Assembly (NCBI GenBank): GCA_017938155.1 | Contig: JAGBCD010000024.1 | Location: forward strand, 1 to 45,672 | From: Paludibacteraceae bacterium | GTDB lineage: Bacteria; Bacteroidota; Bacteroidia; Bacteroidales; Paludibacteraceae | Length of the DNA: 45,672 nucleotides | Reading direction: 5' to 3' | Shown: positions 8,688-17,085 of the stretch, one piece after another | Layout: every line of letters begins with the position of its first letter | Position numbering within the stretch: position 1 is the stretch's first letter | Position numbers and translations under genes: made by a program | Notes under the pieces: generated by a model | Databases searched by the model: none | The model's input: only the letters and a program-made list of their open reading frames with translations | What the model was told of the DNA's origin: nothing

Positions 8688-10973
8688 ATGAACAAGAAAA
8701 CTACAACCACCCTATCAAACGGTAAAAAAACTTTTCTTAAATGGTTTTGGGGACTATTTGGTTTTGCGATCATATCTGTCGCACTCATTTTTACACTTAT
8801 TAGCAATGGAGTATTAGGTTATCTTCCACCGCTGAACGAACTCCAAAATCCTAAAAATCAATATGCCAGTGAGATTTTTTCCTCTGATATGGTATCATTA
8901 GGCAGATATTATAGAAATGAAAATAGAGTTGGTGTCGAATATACTGACTTGTCGCCATATATTATTGATGCGCTCATTGCGACAGAAGATGCTCGTTTTT
9001 ACCGACATAGTGGAATAGATTTCAAATCCTTGTTTAGAGCCGTTCTCAAATTGGGCCAAGCAGGAGGTGGTTCTACACTAACGCAACAACTCGCCAAACA
9101 ATTATGGTCTCCACAAGCGGACAATATATTTGAACGCGCGATGCAAAAACCTATAGAATGGGTCATTGCTACCAAATTAGAAAGTTTGTACTCTAAAGAT
9201 GAAATTCTATTGATGTATCTCAATCAATTTGATTTTCTCTACAATGCAGTGGGTATCAAATCTGCTGCACAGGTATATTTTTCTACTACGCCTGCTGATT
9301 TGAAATTAGAAGAAGCTGCGACATTGGTGGGCATGTGCAAAAACCCTTCCCTATATAATCCCATACGATACAAAGAACGCACCACTACAAGACGAAATGT
9401 TGTCTTAAATCAAATGTATAAATACGATTACATCACAAAAGAAGTATGCGATTCTCTCAAACAAATACCTTTAGAAATAAAATACAATTCAGTAAATCAT
9501 AAAAAAGGATTAGCACCCTATTTTCGAGAATATCTACGTTTGATTCTTACAGCTAAAGAGCCTAAAGAGAGTCAATATTCGACATGGAACAAAGTGCAAT
9601 ACCAAATAGATAAAGAACAATGGGATAATAATCCTTTATATGGTTTTTGCAACAAAAATCACAAACCCGATGGTACATCATACGACTTATATCAAGATGG
9701 ATTGAAAATCTATACCACTATTGACTCCAGAATGCAAAAGTATGCGGAAGAAGCAGTTAATGAGCATATGCGATACATGCAAGAACGATTCTTCAAAGAA
9801 AAGAAAAACAAATCATATGCCCCATTCTCTAAAGATTTATCAAAAGAAGATATCAATGGAATCATGACGCGCTCAATGAAACAAACTGACCGATATAGAG
9901 GTCTAAAGAAAAAAGGGTTATCTGAATCCGAAATTATGTCCATCTTTGACACACCAGTAGAAATGCAAATTTTTACCTACGACGGAATGAAAGACACCAT
10001 AATGTCTCCACTTGATTCTATCAAATGGAACAAACATTTTCTTAGATGTGGATTTGTCTCTATGGATGCACATCTTGGACATGTCAAAGCATATGTGGGT
10101 GGACCTAACTTTGCTCAGTTCCAATACGATATGGCTACATTAGGCAGACGACAAGTGGGTTCTACTGTAAAACCATATCTCTATACCCTCGCAATGGATG
10201 AAGGCATGTGGCCATGCGATAAAACTATCAACGATTCTGTTACACTAATTGATGCCAATGGTGTAAGATGGACTCCAAGAGATGAACATACTAAGAATCA
10301 AGGAGATACAGTAACGTTGCAATGGGGATTAGAAAAATCAAGCAACTGGATATCAGCTTACCTCATGTCATTATTTACACCTGAACAACTTGTAGAGTTG
10401 ATGCATTCATTCGGTGTACGAGGCAACCTTGATCCTGTTGTTAGTATATGCCTTGGTCCATGTGAAATTAGTGTAGAAGAAATGGTAGATGCCTATACTA
10501 CTTTTGTCAATAAAGGCATTCGTGTTGAACCCCTATATGTAACACGTATTGAAGACAAAAATGGAAATGTTATTGCTACTTTTACAGCTAAGACTCACGA
10601 AGTGATTAGCGAATTGACCTCATACAAAATGATTCATATGCTTCGCAGTGTTATCGACCATGGTACTGGTGTGAGATTACGTTTCAAATATGGTCTCAAA
10701 GCACCTATGGGAGGAAAAACGGGTACCACACAAAACAACTCCGATGGTTGGTTTGTAGGATTTACACCTTCCTTGGTTAGTGGATGTTGGGTCGGTGGCG
10801 AAGATAGAGCTGTACACTTTGATAGAATGTCTGACGGACAAGGTGCATCTATGGCACTACCAATTTATGGATTGTATATGAATAAAATTTATCAAGATAC
10901 TACATTAGGCTATTCACAAAAAGAACAATTTGAAATCCCAGATTGGTTTGATCCTAATGCTGGTTGCAAATAA
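8688..10973 (+). CDS. Class A penicillin-binding protein (PBP1a-like)
   Basis: This bifunctional enzyme polymerises glycan strands and cross-links peptidoglycan. It has 761 residues, a short cytoplasmic tail and one membrane segment (about residues 18-42). The glycosyltransferase domain shows EDARFYRHSGID near residue 100 with the catalytic glutamate, then GGSTLTQQLAKQL. The transpeptidase domain has the catalytic serine in GSTVKPY near residue 492, the SSN triad, and KTGTT near residue 676. All active-site motifs are intact. The last codons overlap the proposed start of the TPR gene. The gene name differs between phyla, so I leave the symbol empty. Confidence 0.93.
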   Translation: MNKKTTTTLSNGKKTFLKWFWGLFGFAIISVALIFTLISNGVLGYLPPLNELQNPKNQYASEIFSSDMVSLGRYYRNENRVGVEYTDLSPYIIDALIATEDARFYRHSGIDFKSLFRAVLKLGQAGGGSTLTQQLAKQLWSPQADNIFERAMQKPIEWVIATKLESLYSKDEILLMYLNQFDFLYNAVGIKSAAQVYFSTTPADLKLEEAATLVGMCKNPSLYNPIRYKERTTTRRNVVLNQMYKYDYITKEVCDSLKQIPLEIKYNSVNHKKGLAPYFREYLRLILTAKEPKESQYSTWNKVQYQIDKEQWDNNPLYGFCNKNHKPDGTSYDLYQDGLKIYTTIDSRMQKYAEEAVNEHMRYMQERFFKEKKNKSYAPFSKDLSKEDINGIMTRSMKQTDRYRGLKKKGLSESEIMSIFDTPVEMQIFTYDGMKDTIMSPLDSIKWNKHFLRCGFVSMDAHLGHVKAYVGGPNFAQFQYDMATLGRRQVGSTVKPYLYTLAMDEGMWPCDKTINDSVTLIDANGVRWTPRDEHTKNQGDTVTLQWGLEKSSNWISAYLMSLFTPEQLVELMHSFGVRGNLDPVVSICLGPCEISVEEMVDAYTTFVNKGIRVEPLYVTRIEDKNGNVIATFTAKTHEVISELTSYKMIHMLRSVIDHGTGVRLRFKYGLKAPMGGKTGTTQNNSDGWFVGFTPSLVSGCWVGGEDRAVHFDRMSDGQGASMALPIYGLYMNKIYQDTTLGYSQKEQFEIPDWFDPNAGCK

Positions 10974-13054
10974 TCAATATTTTGATTCGAAGCATTAACA
11001 AATATCGTCATATTGTACTAAGAATACTACTTATATTGGTGGTATGCATCTCATACCCATCCCATTCTTATGCACAATTCAATACCGATCGAATTATTTC
11101 CATCGGACGCAATGCATTGTATTTTGAGGATTACGTACTAAGTATTCAATACTTCAACCAAGTTATCAAACTCAAACCATATTTAACAGAGCCCTATCTA
11201 TTAAGAGCTATTGCAAAAATCAATTTGGCAGATTATACTGGTGCTTTAAGAGACTTGAATATTTGCATTGACAACAACCCTTTTCAACCTGGAGCATACT
11301 ACACCAGAGGATACGTTTATCGTCAATTAAATGAGTATCAGAAAGCAGAACAAGACTTTAATAACGCACTCCTATATGATCCAGACAACAAAACGTATAG
11401 ATTACTTCGTGCTGATGCCAAAGCCAATCAACAACAATTTACCGAAGCTTTGAAAGATATTGATTATCTACTAAAACGAGAACCTAAAGATCCCAACCTA
11501 CTCTTTGAAAAAGGTGTCATCTCACTCAATAATCAAGATACAACAACAGCGATACAATGCATCCAATTATCTGCAACGTATGACTCTCAAAATCCTGCTA
11601 ATTGGTCAGCATTGGGTGTCATATACTTGCAAATGGGTCAAGAGAAAGAAGCTATGAACTACTTGACACAATCTATCAACTTGGGAAGCAAATGGGCTGG
11701 TGACTATATCAATAGAGGTATTTTGCATTACAAATGGCACAACTACAAAGCGGCACTATCCGACTACAATCAAGCTATTACATTAGAACCACAAAACTCC
11801 CAATGTTATTACAATCGAGGGATGTTGAGACACGAATTAGGAGACTACAACAATGCGCTAAGTGACTTCAATCAAGCCATAGATTTGAGTCCTAACAAAT
11901 ATGAAATGTATTACCAACGCGCCGTCGTTAATATGCAACTTAGACAATGGGAAAAAGCAATTGAGGATTTAGATATATTAATACAAACCTATCCATATTT
12001 CTTACCCTCGTACCACCTAATAGCACAAGCGCATTCCAAATTAGGACACGACAAACAAGCATACACATATCGTCAAACTGCCATACGTTTAGAAGAGAAA
12101 AAAGATAGTATCCAGATCGCACAAAAAACATCACAAGACACACTACACTCACCTAATACAGATATACAAATAGCAAAAGCACAACCTCAAAAAAGAGATA
12201 GAAGAAAAGAATTTTCCGCTAGAGCAGCACAAAGTCAAAGCGAACAAAACCAACAAAACAAACCATATCAGTCTCAAACACGTGGAGACGTACAAAATAG
12301 ACATGCTGATGTTATCAATCGTAACAATATCTCATTGAGCTATTACGGCAGTAACGATGGTTTGATTCGAACCAACTATTCTCATCCTCTAATTGAACAA
12401 ATCAATCATCAACACGCTCTACCTGCTCCACTACGACTTACAGAACAAGAAATTAGTCTAACGGTGGATATGGTCAACATGCATTTTGAGCAGATAACTC
12501 GTCTATCAAATCAAATTGATCTTTATGGTAATAACTACAAATTGTTAGACGACAAACAAAAAAGACATATAGCTAAACTATATTTTGCAAGAGCCATAGA
12601 ATTTGCATTGGTTCAAGACTATGAATCTGCTATTGACGATTGTACTAGAACTATCATCTTGGACCACACATTCTATTTGGCTTATTTCGCGCGTGCCAAT
12701 TGGAGATATAAAATCATTTCTGTTCAACGTTACGAGAGTGACAACAATAAAGAAATACACCTCGCATTGGAAATCATGTTACGTGATTATGACTTTATCA
12801 TCAATAAAGTACCTGATTTTCACTATGCATACTACAACAAAGCCAACATCCTATGTGCACAAAAAGAATTTAAAGATGCCATTGCTTATTACTCAAAAGC
12901 CATAGAAATTGATGAAGATTTTGCAGAAGCTTATTTCAATAGAGGACTGACATATATTTATACAGATGAGGTAAATAAAGGTATTGATGATTTAAGCAAA
13001 GCAGGCGAATTGGGCATATACCAAGCCTATAATTTGATTAGTCGATTTAAATAA
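10964..13054 (+). CDS. Exported tetratricopeptide-repeat protein
   Basis: The protein is up to 696 residues. It has a signal peptide (hydrophobic ILRILLILVVCISY, ending SYAQ), then a block of TPR units (about residues 45-385). Examples are KWHNYKAALSDYNQAITLEPQ and ELGDYNNALSDFNQAIDLSPN. A polar, glutamine- and lysine-rich linker follows (about 385-460), then another TPR block near the C-terminus (KEFKDAIAYYSKAIEIDEDFAEAYFNRGL). TPRs bind partner proteins; the partner is unknown. No ATG lies near the signal peptide. TTG at 10964 (overlapping the PBP stop) or TTG at 10982 are the candidate starts, so the exact start is uncertain. The gene ends directly before the next ATG. Confidence 0.82.
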   Translation: MQIINILIRSINKYRHIVLRILLILVVCISYPSHSYAQFNTDRIISIGRNALYFEDYVLSIQYFNQVIKLKPYLTEPYLLRAIAKINLADYTGALRDLNICIDNNPFQPGAYYTRGYVYRQLNEYQKAEQDFNNALLYDPDNKTYRLLRADAKANQQQFTEALKDIDYLLKREPKDPNLLFEKGVISLNNQDTTTAIQCIQLSATYDSQNPANWSALGVIYLQMGQEKEAMNYLTQSINLGSKWAGDYINRGILHYKWHNYKAALSDYNQAITLEPQNSQCYYNRGMLRHELGDYNNALSDFNQAIDLSPNKYEMYYQRAVVNMQLRQWEKAIEDLDILIQTYPYFLPSYHLIAQAHSKLGHDKQAYTYRQTAIRLEEKKDSIQIAQKTSQDTLHSPNTDIQIAKAQPQKRDRRKEFSARAAQSQSEQNQQNKPYQSQTRGDVQNRHADVINRNNISLSYYGSNDGLIRTNYSHPLIEQINHQHALPAPLRLTEQEISLTVDMVNMHFEQITRLSNQIDLYGNNYKLLDDKQKRHIAKLYFARAIEFALVQDYESAIDDCTRTIILDHTFYLAYFARANWRYKIISVQRYESDNNKEIHLALEIMLRDYDFIINKVPDFHYAYYNKANILCAQKEFKDAIAYYSKAIEIDEDFAEAYFNRGLTYIYTDEVNKGIDDLSKAGELGIYQAYNLISRFK

Positions 13055-13954
13055 ATGAAACATTATTTCGTCACATATTTATTAATTCTTGCGAGCATGT
13101 GCGCATACACACACGCGCATGCACAAGTACTGTATGAGATTTCGGGAAATAGTACACTCGAAAAATCCTATTTATTGGCAACCAACAAGTTGATTAATAT
13201 CACTTTCATTGACACCATTCCAAATGTTTTCAATTCCTTTAGCAAGTGTGACAAAGTAATCACTGAATTTGCCTTTGAAGACTATCAAGCAATCGCAGCA
13301 TTACGAAAAGCATCCCTACTACCCGACTCTATTAAGTTAGGTTCTTTTTATACCGAAGAGGAATTGAATAACATCAACCAAGCATTGTTATTAACCTTAG
13401 GAATGGGACTGCAAGAATTAGGACGAATGAAACCTGCCTATCTAACGGAATTATATCGTTCTGAATTATTAAAAAAATGGCTTCAATGGGATGACAACCA
13501 ATCAATGGAAACCTTCTTTGAACAAGTCGCACAAAAACAAAATATTCCAATCTACCCGCTGGATGATTTAGGAGAAACACTTTACATGTTGTTTGATAGA
13601 GAACCTTTTCAATGGCAATGCAAAGAACTAATAAAAGTTATTGATTATCCAGATAGAGAGATCGAACAAGAACGTACCATACGCGACTTATATTCTATGG
13701 GACGACTCAATGATATTGCGTTTCAAGTTCTCTCGCCAGACAACACTACCAGCATATCATATTCCGATTACCAAGTATATGCACAACGCAACCAGCAATG
13801 GGTCAAAAAACTAAAATCTTATCTACATGATGGGAAATGTTTCATAACACTCAATGCAATATACTTAGGAGGTGATCAAGGACTGATTGCACAACTTAAG
13901 AATGCAGGATATAGAGTCAAGCCTGTGAATAGAAAATATACCCCTATAAAATAA
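13055..13954 (+). CDS. TraB/GumN-like exported protein with altered motif residues
   Basis: The protein has 299 residues and a signal peptide ending THAHAQ. The layout follows the TraB/GumN (Tiki-like) family: an opening VLYEISGNSTLEKSYLLAT, acidic and helical middle segments, and a closing CFITLNAIYLGGDQGLIAQLKNAGYRVKPV. Active-type members have a histidine in the first motif (GTxH) and one in the second (GAxHL.G). Here these read ATNKL and NAIYL, so both histidines appear lost. Inference: a non-catalytic relative. It starts directly at the end of the TPR gene and is followed 11 bases later by wecB, so it belongs to the same transcript. Confidence 0.65.
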   Translation: MKHYFVTYLLILASMCAYTHAHAQVLYEISGNSTLEKSYLLATNKLINITFIDTIPNVFNSFSKCDKVITEFAFEDYQAIAALRKASLLPDSIKLGSFYTEEELNNINQALLLTLGMGLQELGRMKPAYLTELYRSELLKKWLQWDDNQSMETFFEQVAQKQNIPIYPLDDLGETLYMLFDREPFQWQCKELIKVIDYPDREIEQERTIRDLYSMGRLNDIAFQVLSPDNTTSISYSDYQVYAQRNQQWVKKLKSYLHDGKCFITLNAIYLGGDQGLIAQLKNAGYRVKPVNRKYTPIK

Positions 13955-13965
13955 ATTTTACCATT

Positions 13966-15183
13966 ATGAAGATTACATTAATTGCAGGCGCACGTCCTAA
14001 TTTTATGAAAATAGCTTCATTGATTCATGCTATAAAGCACTATCAAGACCTTGGATATGATATACAATATCGCTTGGTTCATACCGGACAGCACTATGAC
14101 AAAAATATGTCAGATACCTTCTTTGAAGAATTAAACATACCATTACCTGATATCAACTTAGGTTGCGGTGGAGGTACACAAGCCGAACAAACAGCCAATA
14201 TCATGGTTGAATTTGAAAAAGAGTTATCAACTCATCCTACCGACATTGTTTTAGTGGTTGGAGATGTTACAAGTACCATGGCATGTTCTATTGTTGCAAA
14301 AAAATTAAACACCAAAGTGTGCCATGTAGAAGCTGGTATTAGGAGTTGGGACCTAAGCATGCCAGAGGAAATCAACCGCATGGTAACAGATTCACTGGCA
14401 GACTATTTGTTTACTACAAGTGAGGTGGCCAATAAAAACTTAATCTCTATGGGTGCTCGTTTTGCTGAATATGAGCAAAATAAACTATCACAATATTTCA
14501 CGCAGACTGCTACATACCAAATACTACCTGAAGAGTATTTTGCTGCCGACAAAACACCCCAACTAATCTGGTGGGTCGGGAATGTGATGATCGACACCTT
14601 GCTATCAAACCAGAAACGATTTGTCCAACCAGATATTTACACCCAATTAGGACTTATTGAAAAACAATACATTGTAATGACAATGCATCGTCCCGCTAAT
14701 GTTGACGAGGAAATTCATCTCAAGGAACTAATGGAACAAATCATTACTAATGTACATGGATTACCTATTATTTTCCCAATCCACCCTCGTACAGCTAAAA
14801 TATTTTATGGCTTGTGGGGAGACGAGAATGCTCTCAAAGAACTTTTCCCCAACCTTCACATTGTACCACCAATGGGTTATTTAGAGTTCAATTATTTGGT
14901 ACAAAGAGCCAAAGCTGTAGTCACCGATTCAGGAGGAATAACAGAAGAAACCACCATCATGAAAGTACCTTGCATTACTCTACGTGATAATACAGAACGA
15001 CCTGAAACATGTACTATCGGAACCAACGAGTTGATAGGTACCAATCCTCAAGCTGTCAAACCTGCACTGGACAAGCTATTCGCGGGAGAGTGGAAAAAAG
15101 GAGATATCCCACCATTATGGGATGGACACACAGCAGAACGAATCATACAAATTTTGTATAACATCAATGCACAAATCTTATAA
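13966..15183 (+). CDS. wecB: UDP-N-acetylglucosamine 2-epimerase (non-hydrolysing)
   Basis: The enzyme interconverts UDP-GlcNAc and UDP-ManNAc for surface polysaccharide synthesis. The protein is 405 residues. It starts ITLIAGARPNFMKIASLIHAI. It keeps LVVGDVTST, the HVEAGIRSWDLSMPEEINR segment with the two conserved glutamates, MTMHRPANVDE with the conserved histidine, and TDSGGITEETT. It is the last gene before the promoter at 15220, so it probably ends the first transcript. No clear hairpin terminator is visible in the 36 bases between. No other polysaccharide genes are nearby. Confidence 0.92.
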   Translation: MKITLIAGARPNFMKIASLIHAIKHYQDLGYDIQYRLVHTGQHYDKNMSDTFFEELNIPLPDINLGCGGGTQAEQTANIMVEFEKELSTHPTDIVLVVGDVTSTMACSIVAKKLNTKVCHVEAGIRSWDLSMPEEINRMVTDSLADYLFTTSEVANKNLISMGARFAEYEQNKLSQYFTQTATYQILPEEYFAADKTPQLIWWVGNVMIDTLLSNQKRFVQPDIYTQLGLIEKQYIVMTMHRPANVDEEIHLKELMEQIITNVHGLPIIFPIHPRTAKIFYGLWGDENALKELFPNLHIVPPMGYLEFNYLVQRAKAVVTDSGGITEETTIMKVPCITLRDNTERPETCTIGTNELIGTNPQAVKPALDKLFAGEWKKGDIPPLWDGHTAERIIQILYNINAQIL

Positions 15184-15219
15184 CGATTTATTACAAATAA
15201 TATGAATATATCTACATTT

Positions 15220-15250
15220 TTGTAATATTCAATATTTATTTGTACCTTTG
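15220..15250 (+). promoter_or_regulatory. Bacteroidetes-type promoter for the lipoprotein/OmpA/yebC run
   Basis: TTG at 15220-15222 and TACCTTTG at 15243-15250 are 20 bases apart. The predicted transcription start near 15257 leaves a leader of about 37 bases before the ATG at 15294. This separates the wecB transcript from the next gene run. Confidence 0.78.
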
Positions 15251-15293
15251 CACGATAATAATCAACTCACAACTAACTTAAAAATACTGACGG

Positions 15294-17066
15294 ATGAAAA
15301 AGAGCACATACTTCATTGTCTTTTTGATAAGTTGCTTAGGATTACTCAATGCCTGCAAATCTGATGTAGATCTGAGCAATATTGATATGTCATCTCAAAT
15401 CAACTTAGGCGTAGCACTGCCTATTGGTACAATGTCCGCTACTATAGGAGATTTCTTAGGTGATAGTTTGATAGAACAAATCATGGTAGATGAAATGGGA
15501 GTTTTTCACTTTTGTGACACCCTTCCCCTTCAAACTCGTGATTTTCACTCCATTGACTTAACAAAATATTTGTTGCATACCAAAGAGCCCGAAAAGTTCT
15601 ATATTCGTGAACAATATCCTGCTTCTTCTATTCCAAGCAATCAATCCATCAAAGGCCTCAAGTTTACTATGATTCTTGATGTTAGCGGCATAAATGAGGA
15701 TCCCGCACATCAACGTGTGGATAGTATTTATGTCACTGAAGCTAATTTCACTTCGATTATTAATGTGAACGAACTTGACTTAAAGTGGAGCGAAATAGAG
15801 CAAATACGCATCGTTTTAGACAAGCAACTATTCGCACGCAAAAATGGCAATGAAATCATCATTCCTATTCAAGGAAAAAATTTTGGTAGTGAGATACCTA
15901 TCATCATAGATGATTTTATTCTCTGCCTCATGAAAGATAAGACAACACCTGGTGAGTCTCTACAACAAGTTCCTATTGATATCGTATTTGACTTGAGAAC
16001 TTCGCATTCTATTCCTGTCACTGCCAATAGCTTCATCAACTACGATATGAAAGTAAATTTCATCAATTATAAAGCTATTTGGGGATATTTTGACGCATCG
16101 CAAGAACTAAGAGATGAAGACGAAATACTCATTGATAGTCTTTGGAGTGGATGGCAAAATTTCCAACACCTTACCCTCAAATTTGCAGAACCCAAATTGA
16201 GCCTATTAGTCACACACCAAATCGCTGCTCCTTTGTTTGTTCACATCAACCATATCTACACAAAAAACAACACTACTGGGGAGACGAAATATGCAACTTG
16301 GAATGGACAAAAATCAATCAATATTCCTCTACCAAACACATTAGACCCTGCACATTCTGCATTTGATGATTGCATATCCAATTCTGTGGATTTTTCCAAT
16401 GCAACCGATAAAGGACATATTGATGAACTATTCAATGTCAAACCAGATAGTGTAGCCTATTCTTACTACATTGATATGGACCTTAATAGATTAAAATCAG
16501 ACTATAACAACCAGGGCAGATTGGTGGAAAATACGTCAATGGAAGCCAAAGCTGCTATTGATTTACCATTTATTTTTGATAAGGATAGCAAAGTTAACTA
16601 CACCGTAAATATAGATAGTCTTGATTTCTCATCTCTTACCATTGATTCTATCATTCAATCTGCCGACATAATTGAGAAAATCAATCATTCCGAACTTAGA
16701 TTAATTTTATTGGTCCGTAATTATATTCCTTTTGCTCTGAATGCGAACATTCAATTTTACGACAAAGACAACAACCCTGTTGATTTGAAACTAATCAATC
16801 ATAATACATTATTTACATTATCAGCGCCTGACAAAGTAGATAACAACGGATTCATTAGCGAACCTACTGATAACACCATCATTCTTTCTATAGACCAAAC
16901 ACAATTTGACCTATTATCTCAAGTGAAGAGTATCTCATTAGATTTTAGTTTGGGTGACAACCAAGTCAAAGCATACCTACACAAAAACACCAAACTTGAA
17001 ATCAAACTTGGCTTAACCGCTCAAGTAAATGCTGTCTTTGATTTTAACTCATTTTTGAACAATTAA
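15294..17066 (+). CDS. Lipoprotein of unknown function
   Basis: The protein has 590 residues and a lipoprotein signal (hydrophobic FIVFLISCLGLLNAC; the cysteine would be lipidated). I do not recognise a catalytic domain. The mature part is rich in D, N, S and alternating hydrophobic residues (SLDFSSLTIDSIIQ, TNDTIILSIDQTQFDLL-like stretches), suggesting beta-sandwich folds. It directly precedes the OmpA-family gene by 19 bases and shares its promoter. This suggests a partner role at the outer membrane or cell surface, but that is inference only. Confidence 0.75.
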   Translation: MKKSTYFIVFLISCLGLLNACKSDVDLSNIDMSSQINLGVALPIGTMSATIGDFLGDSLIEQIMVDEMGVFHFCDTLPLQTRDFHSIDLTKYLLHTKEPEKFYIREQYPASSIPSNQSIKGLKFTMILDVSGINEDPAHQRVDSIYVTEANFTSIINVNELDLKWSEIEQIRIVLDKQLFARKNGNEIIIPIQGKNFGSEIPIIIDDFILCLMKDKTTPGESLQQVPIDIVFDLRTSHSIPVTANSFINYDMKVNFINYKAIWGYFDASQELRDEDEILIDSLWSGWQNFQHLTLKFAEPKLSLLVTHQIAAPLFVHINHIYTKNNTTGETKYATWNGQKSINIPLPNTLDPAHSAFDDCISNSVDFSNATDKGHIDELFNVKPDSVAYSYYIDMDLNRLKSDYNNQGRLVENTSMEAKAAIDLPFIFDKDSKVNYTVNIDSLDFSSLTIDSIIQSADIIEKINHSELRLILLVRNYIPFALNANIQFYDKDNNPVDLKLINHNTLFTLSAPDKVDNNGFISEPTDNTIILSIDQTQFDLLSQVKSISLDFSLGDNQVKAYLHKNTKLEIKLGLTAQVNAVFDFNSFLNN

Positions 17067-17071
17067 TATTT

Positions 17072-17077
17072 AGGAGG
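17072..17077 (+). promoter_or_regulatory. Strong Shine-Dalgarno site (AGGAGG)
   Basis: A perfect AGGAGG lies 8 bases before the ATG at 17086. Strong Shine-Dalgarno sequences are rare in Bacteroidetes and not seen before most genes here. It fixes the start and hints at high translation of the OmpA-family protein. Confidence 0.7.
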
Positions 17078-17085
17078 ATTATAAT

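Noticed and set aside
12603-12905. Second + strand reading frame inside the TPR gene
   Set aside because: It is out of frame with the TPR protein, has no ribosome site and an unnatural composition. The TPR frame explains the sequence fully.
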